From Larix kaempferi (lineage: Eukaryota; Streptophyta; Pinopsida; Pinales; Pinaceae), in the NCBI GenBank assembly GCA_027924585.1, contig BSBM01000068.1, positions 9,751,001 to 9,815,000 on the forward strand: DNA of 64,000 bases, in the 5' to 3' direction. Both the position numbers and the translations under genes were made by a program. Under the pieces are notes generated by a model. That model worked only from the letters and a program-made list of their open reading frames with translations, searched no databases and had not been told where the DNA came from. Each line of letters opens with the position of its first letter. Position 1 is the stretch's first letter. Of the stretch, positions 11,342-24,140 are shown one piece after another.

Positions 11342-12074
11342 GCGATGTGAGAAATTGTTTAAAGGGACCAACTTGCTTGTGCTTTAAGAGTGAGCATACT
11401 TATACTTAAACCACAACATCTTCAAAGACTTTTTATTCAAGAGATTCCTTAACGTCACCACATTTCATAAAACCACCATGTGTGACAATGGCATCAAGAC
11501 CCAAGCTGCCACATGTAAGGTACCATCATCATTCAGCCATGATCAAGAGACATCAAATACGTGAACCACTTGAGTGTGGTCCTCAATGGTCAAGCTGCAA
11601 AGTATGTGGGCTCCATGACCCCTTCAAGTCATAACATCTTGCAACAAATGAGCGTGTGCAAGTGTCCATGATCAAGTCCATACATGTTCATCAAGATACC
11701 ATGAGCGTGTGCAAGTGTCCATGATCAAATCCATACGTGTTCATCAAGCTTGTCCACTGTAGGGGATCTTGGTGGCGTGAATGACAACCGAGAGGCCACT
11801 ACAAGTCCCTTGTTGGAATCAATGACAACTTAATCAACATGAGCCTCCTTTTCTTGATGATCTGTGGTCAAAACAATGAGAAACAACAAACCCTTATTCT
11901 TGACCTCCTATAGTAATTAGGTCAAAATTGAAAATTTTCAAAATGAAAATCTGCTTCCACGGGAAGATGCGCCTTCCTAGGGCGAGCTCAATGATGCTAA
12001 GGGCAAGCCAAATATGTGGATGAAAGAGGAAGAAACAACAAACCCTAGTTCCGACAATAGTCTCCTTCAGTACT
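11342..12074 (-). mobile_element. Leader of a second minus-strand Copia-type element
   Basis: This lies between the primer site at 12075-12086 and the LTR of the SIRE-like element, which appears to have inserted into it. No coding frame was recognised. About 11648-11755 carries a direct tandem repeat of roughly 55 bp (ATGAGCGTGTGCAAGTGTCC, then ATGATCAA-TCCATAC-TGTTCATCAAG). Confidence 0.45.
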
Positions 12075-12086
12075 GCTCTGATTCCA
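12075..12086 (-). promoter_or_regulatory. Variant Met-tRNA primer binding site
   Basis: The minus strand reads TGGAATCAGAGC directly after an LTR-like end (TCTAACA). It differs by one base from the usual TGGTATCAGAGC. It orients the element at 11342-12531 on the minus strand. Confidence 0.6.
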
Positions 12087-12531
12087 TGTTAGATTTTAAT
12101 TATAGCAGTATAATTTTCATCTCTTTCAACTTTTAAACAATATAGGATCGCTGAAAGAATAACTATGCACAGAAACAATAGAGACACAAAAGTTTATTCT
12201 AGGAAAACCCAAACTTGAGAAAAACCCAATAAGCCTTTCTTACTCAGAGATTTAGTACAATAAAGATAAAAATCATAAGAAGAATAGATGCCAAAGAAAC
12301 AACTCCACAAATGTCTTCTGCAGCCCAAAAAGTCAAACTCCCTTGCTTGAGCAAACTTGCTTGAGGTGAGTGACAAATGAGGAGAGCGACTCCTCTATTT
12401 ATACATTACTTTTGGGTAATTCCCCAACTGGGCCGACTTGTCTCTTTTGTAAATATAAAATACATTTTATTATTTATTTATTTTGTAGGTTGTCTTGGCT
12501 AGTGAGGATACCTCATGTAACTACATCAACA
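12087..12531 (-). repeat. 5' LTR of the second minus-strand element
   Basis: It starts TGTTAGATTTT next to the primer site and contains a minus-strand TATA box (TATAAATA, 12396-12403) in a context (GGAGAGCGACTCCTC) like other LTR promoters here. The outer edge is uncertain: CATCAACA near 12531 is the best candidate, but a 37 bp duplication begins at the same place. Confidence 0.45.
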
Positions 12532-12601
12532 ACACTTTCTCTAATTTCACATGTTGGTTTTAAGAACAACACTTTCTCTAATTTCACATGTTGGTTTTAA
12601 G
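12528..12601. repeat. 37 bp direct tandem duplication
   Basis: Two adjacent identical copies begin AACAACACTTTCTCTAATTT and end TGTTGGTTTTAAG (12528-12564 and 12565-12601). Confidence 0.9.
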
Positions 12602-15479
12602 ATCTAAGTTTTAGAGTTCACATTATGCATAAACCAATTTCATTGTTGTGCACAGGAATTACCTTTGCTTGCTCACTATGAATGGATCATTTATCTAGTA
12701 ATTATCACTGAAATTTTATCAACAAATCATTCTTAGAGAGGCCAAATCGGCCCTCCTTTCAAGTCTTAACACACATAGGGTCTCATTTGAGGGTTTCATA
12801 TGTTTCATGAACGTTTTCCATCTGTTTGCTTCAACTTATTTGAAATCCAAAGAAGCTTCAACCATATATTTTTTGGAATGTTGAGGTTTATCTCACTAAA
12901 ATTATAATAAATTTTTCATTTTGATGAAATCGGCCTAGTAGCTAGTGAAGTGCTCTTAATCTGTTGCAGGTCGTATAATCTTAAAAAGTAAGCAGCTTGG
13001 TCATCATCATTCGAGCCTCCTACTCTGCCTCTGTGGTGACGGTAAATCAAAAAGGTTTGTCTTGAAATTATTGGTATCGTTTTGGTTTGAGGGTTTGCAA
13101 AATTGGAGGGCTCATCATTCTTGTATTGCCTTTCAAAGAGACGTATCCGGTACTCTTACTCTCCAGTTCTAGCAACGATTTTATGAAAGGGTTGTATTCA
13201 TAAGGTTTAGTCGTTTGTTGTCTCAGGATCTAAAGAATATCATTTTGAACTTGTGGGGTTTTCTTGAATAAACAAATACCACTAGTAATTCAGCTCCTCT
13301 GGTGGGTTAATCACCTTGCAATTTGGCAGCCTTATCATAATTGCTCATAAATTATCTGAATTTTGTATACAATCTGAGCTTGAAGGTTTTGACTTTTGGT
13401 ATTAAGTTGCTTGACAGTCTTGTTACCCTATTCAGCTCCTCCAACCAGCGTCTTATAGCAGTAAATGGATAAAGGTTTAATTGAATATTTGGCATTATCT
13501 CTTTTATCTCCCTGGTTAGCATAAATCTGAGCTTGAAAGACAATTATGTTTCTCTGTTAAATAGCACTTGACAGAAAAGATGGTTTTACTTTAATGACTT
13601 GAAGAGGATAAATAACCTAAGACTTGAATGTGGCATGGTTTCCATTCTAGAATTTGAATCTAATGTTTCAATATGATCATTGTCAAAGCTAACTAAAACA
13701 TCTCAACCACAGTGGATTCGGCTTCCCTGGAGTACTTCCATACCCTGATAACTCGGCTCTCTTATACTCAGAAAATCTACCTTTAAAAGTGACTATTGTT
13801 GGGTTAGTCTTTGAGTTCCTTTTGGTCTCTTAAGTCATCAAATCATATTGGCTTTCTAGCGTTGTTCCTATTTCTAAAAAATTTAAGCTTGCAAGTCTTC
13901 ATAATGGATAATTTGATTGATGAGTAAAACCTCTGAACGAATCTGACCTCAATATTTATTAAGAATTTATTTGGTATTCAAATATGATCTTGTGTTTAAA
14001 ATACACAGGTAATTCCATTATCCTAGATAGACTATCTTGTGGACTATGCTAATGGTGAATTGAGCCCTCTTGTTGAAGCACTTCCACTTGTTGGCTTGAA
14101 GCATTAAAATGGTATAAGTTGGGTTTTTCTGTCGTTACTGTCTATTCTTAGTTTGTGAACTTCATTTTGAGAAAGCATGCCCGGGATTCATTCTTTTATG
14201 ATCAAATCTATACACCATATTGCTGTTCTAAAAGGAGGCATATCGGTTCGAAGCATATAAAGTTCCATAATAGGTCATTGGGAAACCCAAGCATCATTCT
14301 CTTAAAGCCTTTGTCACTGTTGAAATAGTGTTACATAAGGAATGACTTGAATATCATTTGGAGATATTTGTAGGCTTCCCTTAGTTCACTGTTTAAGGGC
14401 AGATCCAATCTTTGCATAATACTCATTAGTTTGTCATGATCTGAAAGTCGTTGCATTTCAATTGTCATTCAAACTAAGTACACTGAGTGCCTGCAACAAT
14501 TTCACTATACAAAATGCTCAAGACTGTTTGGTAAATGAAATCGGATAAAGTATCTAAATTATTCATTTTAGAAGATCCTACTGAAAAATCATTGATCCAT
14601 TAGTTAAAAGTTTCATTTTGATGAATTAATGTTCACAAGTTTAGTTGGATGGTATATTGCTTGAATTGCTTAGATCCTTAATGACAAATTGCTAGTGACC
14701 TTGAAATTGATTAGTAGCTCATATGCCTCGCTCTTGCTCATGGTGGATATGAAAAGTTAAGTGATAGGTCAATAGTCTAATGCTTAGAAATATTTACTTG
14801 TGCTACATCAAATGAATGATATATGGTGGATTAGCTTGCCTAACTAGAGAAATTTATGTGAGGGATATTGGCTACTTTTCTATGGACACTTGTTATTGTA
14901 TCTGCATATCATAGCTGGATTTCTTAAATCATAGGCAAGTGAATGGCATTTCAAAATACATGAATGATGTTAATGGGTAATTTCTAAATCATAGTTAAGT
15001 GGATGCTATTGGAAGCTAGGTTTCAATTTTCAAAAGCATTTGATGAACTGAATTACTTGCTATTGGTTTAAGTTGATGGTGATTGTCATGACATAAGGAA
15101 ATTGCAAGTTGTTTAGAACACGATTCATTGTATTTCCATTGTATGAATTGTTATCATTAAAGTAAATGTTTCTCGAACATTTTATATGCTATATTGAGTT
15201 AATTGCCTTTGAAATCTAGATCTATTTTTTGCATTTAAGTTCAACTCCATATTTGTTTTCTTGGATACTTGTTAGGAACATTGATCATTGAATTTATCTT
15301 TTGAATGAAAAGTATTTTATTTTCAATGCTATTGTTCTAAACGCTAAATTGATACATCAACATTTATAACTAAGATATACAATATGTCCTTTTATGGTGA
15401 AAGTTTCATTGCGGGAAAATATTATTGGGAAATTATTGGGTAGAAGGCATGTGCCAACATCTATAAAGAATTTTAGGAG
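12602..15479. other. AT-rich DNA, no gene seen
   Basis: No frame longer than about 65 codons and no domain motif on either strand. No LTR ends, primer site or inverted termini were recognised. It may be old decayed repeat sequence. Confidence 0.5.
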
Positions 15480-15890
15480 TTGTCGTTAGGAAGGTAAAAT
15501 TGTGGTGTAGGGGAGCTCTACTAGTTCAATGACCACTGTTCAAACACACCTCCTTGCATCACCGTTAGGTGCAAGATGTTGGACATACCCTCTAACTCCA
15601 TTCTAGTACCCTAGTAGAGTAGTACTACATTAGACAACATCGGGCACAAACTTGGACTCCATGTACCTTGCATATATTGGGGACTCCTTAGGCATCCTAA
15701 AACCAACCTATCGATCGTCTTGTTGTTGTAGTGCATTGAAAACAACATCCGAGAATATTTCTCTTCACATACTCAAGTAGTCAAGTGGCATGGCCAAGGG
15801 TACGATCCCAATCCTCCATGGTTAGTGCTCTGAGATATTGGGTCGAGCATCACTATTGGACCCCGCACATAGAATGAAGGGACACAACAA
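15480..15890 (+). mobile_element. Fragment of a Tat-family leader
   Basis: Words shared in order with 36400-36660 include ATTAGACAACA, ATGTACCTTGCATATAT versus ACGTACCTTGTGTATAT, GACTCCTTAGG, CCAATCCTCCATGGTTAGTG, CTCTGAGATATTGGG and ACTATTGGACCC. It is the same strand and order as the leader of the large Tat element and has no flanking LTR, so it is a relic. Confidence 0.65.
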
Positions 15891-17149
15891 CCTGATACTC
15901 CTTGTGACTTATAAAGCTTTGGGTTTGGGATATTTACCCTTTTACACTTCAATTGTATGTTTTAGTTTCAAATACTTTCATTTTATATCATTTACTTTTA
16001 TAGCACTAATTATCGTAATGAGTTGTGTCTTGTATATTGCATTGAATATATTGAATAGGCACATTATCATAAAAGTAGCTAGGATAGTATTTGGGGCTAG
16101 ATAGGTTTTCTAGATAGCCTTAGAAAAGGCTTGGTTAGGGTCTCTCCCTTGGTTAGTCTGGGCTCGTTGATTGTTGAGTCTGGGAAACCTAAAAGAGGAT
16201 TCCCTTCCGGTAGGACACATTGGGTTGGGAATCCATAGCTGTGTTGGTTTAGTAGCTGATTCACTTTCCAATCTTGGGACGCTAGGTTGTGCATAAACAA
16301 TGGTCAAGTTGGTAAACATGCTAGACATATTGTAACACTTCTTTAGGGATTTTGGATATTAATTTTAGGAAAAAAAATAGAAATTTGTGGATAATGTACT
16401 TGGTCCAATCAACCAAATGGGTATGTGAGAGTTAATCGAGCACATTGTATAGGTTCTATAGGCTCAATCAAGAACACTAACATAAGGCCACCTCTACTAG
16501 CATCTACTTTGCATCCACCTTGCCTCATAGGTTGTATCTACTTTGCCCTATAAGATGAAATACATTTCAGATTTTTAGGAATGTATTCAAGTAATTTCAC
16601 AATAATGGAATCCCATCTAATTTATCCCTTGGTTGTAGGGAAATCAAGTTGGAATTTGAGTGGGAAGATGATTATGGGAAAATCATGGTTTTTCGGGGTT
16701 ATAAATGAATAACTACTCAAAGTTAACTACTCAAAGTTATAGAGATAAGGGGTTGTATATCTTGAAATGGAAACATGCTTCTAAAATAATTGTCATAGAT
16801 AAAAACACAAGTGGAGTTCTATTGATAATTAGGACACAATCTAAGACATACTTTATGCACATTTACAAGAACTTTTTCTTCTAGTGGTTTTGATGTTGAT
16901 AATAGTGTTGTTTCAATTGCTACAAATTAATATAGTTGTGATTTATTTTTCGAGTCAAGTATTGTTTCGTGTTAGTGGTGGTGATAAATAAGTTGATTGT
17001 CGGGTTTGTTTAAATTTTAACTTATGGTTATTCATTGGGTGGTCTACTTTCACTTTGATTCCATTTCAACTCAACAACATGTGATTGTAGTGTTTGACCA
17101 TGGTAGTTTTCAACTAGATGTATTGGTTAACGATTTCCTTTTATCGATA
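15891..17149. other. No feature recognised
   Basis: AT-rich sequence. The reading frames (15838-16104 plus; 16097-16328 minus) are short and without motifs. Confidence 0.5.
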
Positions 17150-17760
17150 TCAAAAGATTGAAAAAAATCCAACAACATTTCAACTTGTGAGTACATTGTT
17201 GGAAATAAAATCTAATAGGATTTCTACTTGTGTGTGCACTATTGGAAATCAATATAGCAACATTATTGCTTGTTGATACATTTTTGGAAATAAAATAGGC
17301 AGCATGAACACTACTAGTTGGTTATTTTCAACTAAACAAACTAAAAGAAAAATATCGGAAACATCTATGCTATTGATTTTATTTTCAATCCTATATTAAT
17401 AGATAGTTTTCAATCCTCCATGCATTATTGGAGGATTGAAAAAAATCTAGTAGCATTTATGTTTTCCGATACATGGTTGGAAATAAAATTGATAGCATAA
17501 ACAATATTGATTGATTATTTCCAACTAAGCTTATTAAAAAAGCAAGCCAATGAAATTTAAGTTATCAATTTTATTTTCAACCATGTATGGACGGATAGTC
17601 TTCAATCCTTTGTGCTATACTAGATGATTGAAAGAAATTTATCAACCTCTCTACTTGGTGGTACATGGTTGGAAATAAAACCAACAACGTTTACAACAAC
17701 ATTTATGCTCATGGATACATGGTTAGAAATAAAATCGATAGCATAGTTAACAAAATGAAA
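17150..17760. repeat. Cluster of direct and inverted GGTTGGAAATAAAAT repeats
   Basis: GGAAATAAAAT-type words occur at about 17198, 17285, 17470, 17663 and 17720, and their reverse complement (TTTTATTTTCAAYC) at about 17378 and 17568. GGATTGAAAAAAATC occurs at about 17154, 17431 and, diverged, 17622. The mix of direct and mirror copies resembles the subterminal repeats of a DNA transposon, but no terminal inverted repeat or target duplication was found. Confidence 0.6.
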
Positions 17761-20700
17761 ACAAAAAAATATAATTGTAGCAACATAATGGTTACCGATT
17801 CATAACATTTAAACAAAATATTTAAAATCATATAAATTTTACAATTTATGCAAATAAAAATAAAAAAACGCACCTACCTCTTAGTGTAGATGCCATCATG
17901 TACGGGTGTGGTCGATATAGAAGTTGGATTGAAGTGTTAGAGCAAATGTTGGATCAAGGAATTAAGCTAGGTCAAGGTTCTTTGAGTGAATCATTTTTAA
18001 AATGAAATGAGGGTCACACATGTGTTCCTTTTTGTTTTATAAAAAAGGGACCTCATTCAAGCTTTTGGCTCAATTGAGGTCCTAACTCTTGATCGAGGGT
18101 GTATTTAACCCTTGTTACGACCTCAATCAAGGGTATGTTCAATCCCAACATAATCATTGATCGAGGGCTTGACTAAGCACTCGATCAAGGTATTTGAAGC
18201 TCCATTGAAGGCTTGAAAATAATCTAGATTGAAGGTATATGCACATATTTTTCATGCACTAATTTCCCAAAAGTGAAATTGAGCTTCATGGATTCACCCT
18301 ATGAAATAGTAAGAAGAAAAAAATCTTGTGTGTATATTCGTTCTAGTGAAATGAGTTGTCTAGGGGAGGTCTTATTTAAAATTTCATCAATGAATGAAGA
18401 GGAAACAAAGCATACTTTTGATGTTCACGATTTTAGGTGTTACTCCAATTGCGAAATTTTCTATCTCTATCAATAACCATCCATACATTTTTCCCTTTTT
18501 ATATATATGGCATTAGGGTGTAGAATGTGGAACAAAGTGTGAGAAGTGTTAGAAATGTTGCTGAGATTTAACGAGTGGAAATAGATGGGATTCATACTGA
18601 AGTTGTCAATCATTACACAAATCCAACACCAAACAATCTAAAATATCCATAAAGATTAATACAATATATGAATAAGTGATTACAACTGACAATGTAATCT
18701 CTTCCTATAGGGTTGAAGAGATGAGCTACGATGAAACGTTGTGACTCTTAGGGTTCCTAACTAATATATTAATTAATAATGATTATCTAAATAGGTAAAT
18801 TATGTAATGTAGTCTATAGAAGTTGGGAAATGTTTGAGTTGTAAGCATGTAATATAAAACATTAAATGAACCATGTTAAAAAGAAAATTACTAGAGGCTA
18901 ACTATTGAATATGCCAAAAATCCGGTTCTTGCAAGAGCAAAATATTTGGGGTATCTTTATGTTGCCTCACCCAACATATCAACAATGTGAGCTATAATAA
19001 TTTGATTGTCTCATAAAATGATGATCCCACATCAAGCAAATTAACAAGTGTGTAGGTTCTTAAGTTGTCTATAATTATAACGATGGTAGTTAAATCATGT
19101 GGTACTTATTCGATAGTTAAATCATTATAGTGTTACTAGGTAGTAAAACCATTATGATCGTTATTGGTATTGTCACTTAGCTTGAGTAGTTCCACCGAAA
19201 GGATATAAACCCAATTACTAGATAAAAAACAATAAGGTCTAGACAAACTGCTTTAGTTCATATCATTGTTGTTTTCTTGGGGTGAAGAAGCAACTAGAAT
19301 ATGGGACAACTACATATAGTTTATAATCCTAGCAAGTATGTTATGTCACATTCTTTCTTTTGGGAGTGTGTCATTTTTTGCATGATATTTTTAGTTGTAG
19401 CAATAGTGATTGTTCCATCTGTTGTTGACCTAAGTTTCATTGCAAAACCTAGCCATCAGAGAATGGAGCAATGCAATATACCACTGTTAGTACCATATCT
19501 AGTAACGCTATTGCCTAAATAGTATCACAACCATTGAAAATAATTGTCCTCTAAGTACTTAAAGCCCAATAATTGTGTATTAAACATTTTGATTGAATGT
19601 GTAATCTATGTAAGAGCAATCGAAGCTCTTAACCCTTAAGTAGATGGGTAAGAAATTTCTTAACCCTTCGTTCTTCCTAATCACAAAAATTTCTAATAAA
19701 CTTTCTAGAAATTTATTCTTTCGAGCTTATCATTGGAATGCATTAGAAAACAAAGCAATCAATATTTGTGAAAAAAACATAGGATGACAACATATATGAC
19801 ACAATGGAAGAGAGAAAAATGAAAGCCATACCAAAGACCGTTAGAAAACACATTTTCCTAACCTATTACAAAAATAAAGCAAAAATATTGCAGGGAAGAC
19901 ATGAAAATAGGCATAAGACGGGCGAGGCACCCGAGATTTTGTTATAGAATCAATATTTAAATAACATATTTAACAATTTCTAATAGGATATACAATAACG
20001 CATAGTAACCAATTGATAAATCAATACACCATAGTTACCTATACAAGAATCGACTTTTGTATATGTTCGTTTACGCAACAGTAACGATAGTCCTGTAAAT
20101 GTAATAATAACACCCAATATAGCATATCAATTTCGATAAAGTCTACTCCAAGTATCTAACTTACCTAATGCATGGCATGTTCTTGTTAATGTCTCTCATA
20201 TGTGCACTAGTCATTGTCCGTTGCAACCACGCTACGTGTGCCACCATCTAGTATCTTAACCAACCTTTGCATGGCATGGCTAAATTTTACCTTAAACATA
20301 ATAATTTTAAACTATAACATAAGATTGTATTAAGTCTTTGTGTATGCATAGCATGTGCAAAAAAATATACCATAAGTTGGTCGATAATAGATATACACCT
20401 ACCCATTTAAGTTCTAGAGAATGTGAACGGAGGGCGTGAGCTCAACTTCACAAAAGAAATGTTCAACTAACAAAGCATTAAGTAGTTACCATTAGCTCTT
20501 TTCGTCTATATGCTTCTCCAATTAATTATTTGAAGGGTCAAGATTGCCACTTATGACATTATATAGCTTCTCATTTCAACTTCCTAGCAGAAATTAATGC
20601 ATCTGAATAACATAATCTGCAAATACAAAATTTATAAAATTCATGTAATTAACATTTTAATTTGCACTATACAATATATTTCTATTGAGAATTTTGCTAG

Positions 20701-21169
20701 TGTTAGAATTCAATGTCGTTATAGAAAAAATGTGCTTTAAGAAAAACCTATAATTTGGCCAAATGCTCTTAAAAAGAATGATGCATCTAGAAAAACTCGG
20801 TCAAATCAAAGCCTAGGGGGATTTCTAAACAACGGATTCCAAGCATCCTGAATGTTGTTAGAACTAAATGGAAATGGAAACAATGAAGACAATCATAAAT
20901 CTGCTCTTGTACAAGGCAAAGCTTGTGATATTCTTAAGGTGAATATTTCCCTAATTATGCATCTATAGCTTTTCAATTGATTTCAGTTTGCAATGCTTAC
21001 AAATCATAATCAAACCAATCCAGCATTTCCACTTTCCTTAGTATTTTCAATCATTAATTGCTTTTAAGATGGTCTTTAATATTTAGCCTTTGTACATTCA
21101 CCATTACAAATGCAGGTGAATGGTAATTAAAAGCTAGCAACTACATCATTATAGTTTCAAGTATAGTAT
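17761..21169. other. AT-rich DNA with one small unassigned frame
   Basis: A 67-codon plus frame (18273-18476) follows a stretch with repeated GATCGAGGG/GATCAAGG words (18090-18210); I recognise no domain in it. The rest to the chromovirus LTR shows no gene, RNA or element boundary that I can support. Confidence 0.45.
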
Positions 21170-21518
21170 TGTTATGTAACCAAGTCCAAGATATAGCATA
21201 AAAATAGCAGAAATAGACCATAAGAAAGTAATCCACGCCTTAATAATGAATAAATGAGATGAATCAAAATAATCTTCGAGAGAGGAACCTCCTTACACAA
21301 TGTACTAAGTACATAAAACAAGACAAGATACAATGATAACCAAAATGAAAAGGTCTCCTTCCTATATATAGGAGACAAAGAGGTACAATAACAACTAATA
21401 GACCCAAGCTGACATCAATAATATGTAATGCACCATAATAAAGGGGGTAATGTGCTACTACATAAGGGGTAATGTGCCACTACATATGGGGTAATGTGCC
21501 ACTATTTAGGGCTTAACA
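21170..21518 (-). repeat. 3' LTR of the chromovirus
   Basis: It runs TGTTATGTAACC to GGGCTTAACA. The first about 155 bp match 33624-33782 (ACCAAGTCC-AGATATAGCATAAA, CTTAATAATGAATAAATG, GAGGAACCTCCTTACACAAT). A TATA-like TATATATA lies at 21363-21370 within the palindrome TCCTATATATAGGA. Close to its inner end are three tandem GGGGTAATGTGCCACTAC-type units (21443-21505). At 349 bp it is short, as in many chromoviruses. Confidence 0.85.
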
Positions 21519-21531
21519 TGCCCCTCCTCTT
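21519..21531 (-). promoter_or_regulatory. Polypurine tract
   Basis: The minus strand reads AAAGAGGAGGGGCA immediately before TGTTAAGCCC, the start of the 3' LTR. Confidence 0.8.
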
Positions 21532-21539
21532 TAGAAAAG

Positions 21540-22865
21540 TGTTGTCCTCAACGCTTTATAAGTCGTGGATGCTTCTGTATGAAGGACTCATCTTCCCATG
21601 TTGAATCTTCCACTGGCAGGTTCTTCCATTTGATGAGGTACTCAGTAATAGTCCAATTTCATAGTTGTTTGGTCATTGTTTCAGTGATCTGTTCAAGTTC
21701 CAATATGACTCTTCCTTCTTCATCAAGCTCGAGCAAGATTGTTTGAATTGGGATCTTGTTTCCTATTACCTTCTTTAAGCAAGAAACATGGAAAACTGGA
21801 TGCACTCTTGAAGATGAAGGGAGCTCCAATTTGTAAGCCATACTACCAATCTTCTGCAACACTTTATAAGGACCACAATACTTCGGTGCTAATTTATTGT
21901 CCTTATTTAGTTGCTTGAGGGACATCTGCTTGTAAGGCTGTAGCCTTAGAAATACCCAATCCCCTTCTTCAAAACTCCTTTCACTCCGATGTTGATCAAC
22001 TTGTTGTTTCATCCTATTTTGTGACATAGCTAGGTTGTCCTTAAGTATATGGAGAACTTCTTGCTGGTGCTCTATTTGATCCTCCACGGCTTGAACTTTA
22101 GATTTTCCCTTTAAGGGAAATGTGATAGATGGAGGCTGGTACCCATAAAGTGCCATAAATGGAAACATTTTTTATGATGTATGGAAGGAATTATTGTACC
22201 ACCATTCTACCAAAAATAACCATTTCACCCACTGTGTTTGTTTATCATATGAAAAGCAACGAAGATAGCCTTTCAAACATTTGTTCACTATATCAGTTTT
22301 CCCATCAGATTGGGGATGATAAGATGAGTTGTAAGCCAATTGGGTACCCAAACAAGAAAATAATTCAGTCCAAAATTTTTCCTATGAAAATTGGATCTCT
22401 ATCACTTACAATAATCTTCGAATTTCCATGTAACTTCTAAACTATTTCTAGAAAAGCTGCAACCATTGTACTTGCATTAAAAGGGTGAGAGAGTGCACAA
22501 AAATGTGCATACTTCATGAGTATATCAATAACCACCATAATAACATTATTTCATTCTGACTTGGGTAGACCTATGATAAAATCCATTGAGACTTCTTCCC
22601 AGCACTGGCAGGGTATGTCTAATGGTTGTAAAAGTCTCGAGTTCTTAATTGTTTCCACCTTATTCTGTTGGCAAACCAAGCATTCAACCACGAACCTTTG
22701 AACATCAGATTTAAGACCTTCCCAAAAAATTCCTTCTTAACCCTGTGGTAAGTTTTCAGGAATTCGGAGTGCCCACCTATCAGAGAGGTGTGTAATTCTG
22801 AGAGGACCTTTTGTTTGAGTTGGGAGTCTTTTCATAAATATAAGTGATCCTTATACCACAGTGAA
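21540..22865 (-). pseudogene. Chromovirus integrase with chromodomain, decayed
   Basis: Integrase joins the element cDNA to host DNA. The zinc-binding part survives as CLVCQQNK (about 22665). The catalytic core shows SMDFIIGLPK (first Asp) and VSDRDPIF (second Asp). In the third motif, QSDGKTDIVNK replaces the expected Glu with Asp. The frame is broken by several stops and a shift near 22385. The C-terminal part (22168-21659) contains the GPY region (KYCGPYKVLQKIG) and SRVHPVFHVSCLKK. After one stop the chromodomain reads EYLIKWKNLPVEDSTWE and ends near 21540. Chromodomains steer such elements to modified histones. Confidence 0.85.
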
Positions 22866-24140
22866 TCATTTTTCCACACAAAAAGTATCTGATACATTGG
22901 GATCGTCATGTATATTTTGAATGAGCGTCCACACAGATAGGTCATTTTTCCATTCTTCCCTTGCTACTACTACCCAATCGTGTTGTAGAATGGAAATTGC
23001 ACAAAGTAATGCCTCGACATCTTCATCTTTTCTGGAAAGCGCATCTGCCACAATATTATGTTTCCATTTTTTATAGATGATTTCAAAGTCATATCCCGGC
23101 ATCTTGGTTACTCATTTTCGTTGCTCTTCCAAAGATAATCTATGTTCCAAGAAGTATTTAAGACTATCATGGTCTGTTTTGACCTTGAAGTGTCTACCTA
23201 TTAGGTAAGGACGCCATTTCTTAAGAGCATGTAGAATTGCCAACATTTCGTTCTCATAAATGGGCTTCTGTAAGTGCTTTCCCTTGAATGGATGACTTGT
23301 GAAAGCAAGCATGTGTCCTTCTTGCATTAGAAAAACACCAATGCCATTTCTTGAAGCAACACATTCCAGAATAAATGTTTTTGTGAATTCTGGTGTGGCC
23401 AAAAAAGTATCTTTGCACATTGCCTCCTTAAGTTGTTCAAAAGATTGAGTTGCCTCTGGAGTCCAAGAAAAAGCATATTTCTTCAATAATGTTCTTAGAG
23501 GTGTTGTTATTCTTCCATAGTTCCGATCAAACTTGCGGTAGTACCCTGTCAGACCTAAGAATCCTCGAAGATTCTTCAGGGTTTTGGGAATCGACCATTC
23601 CATCATGGATTTAATTTTGTTGGGGTCTACCTTGATACCTTCATGAGATACAATATGACCCAAATATTCTACCTTGTTTATCCCAAAGAAACATTTGGAA
23701 GGTTTTGCATATAGTTGTTTCTCCCTTAGTAGTTGTAGTACTTTGTCAACATGTTGAACGTATTCTTTCCAAGACTTGCTATAGATTAGTATATCATCAA
23801 AGAATACTAGCACAAATTTTCTAAGAAAAGGCTTGAAAATGGAATTCATCAAACCTTGAAATGTGGAAGGTGGCTTCGTGAGACCAAATGGCATGACCAA
23901 AAATTCATAATGACCTTCATGAGTTCTGAATATTGTTTTTGGAATGTCTTCCTGCTTCATTCTAATCTGATGATATCCATAACGGAGATCCAACTTTGTG
24001 AAGAAAAATGCTCCATGTAATTCATCTAACAATTCATCAATGACATAAATGGGAAATTTATCTTTAATGGTGATCTTGCTGAGCTCTCTATAATTTGGAC
24101 ACATACGCCATGATCCATCTGGCTTGTGTACCATTACCAC
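22866..24140 (-). pseudogene. Chromovirus reverse transcriptase-RNase H
   Basis: Copies element RNA into DNA and degrades the RNA strand. The frame 24140-23112 is open for 342 codons. It begins VMVHKPDGSWRMCPNYR, then FFFTKLDLRYGYHQIR (catalytic Asp), EFLVMPFGLTKPPSTFQ, and the active site VFFDDILIYSKSW (about 23790). Next come the connection domain (VEYLGHIVSHEGIKVDP, LRGFLGLTGYYRKF) and RNase H (PIYENEMLAILHALKKWRPYL; later ADALSRKDE near 23040). A stop near 23105 separates the last RNase H part. The RT part looks nearly intact, but the gene lies in a broken element. Confidence 0.9.
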
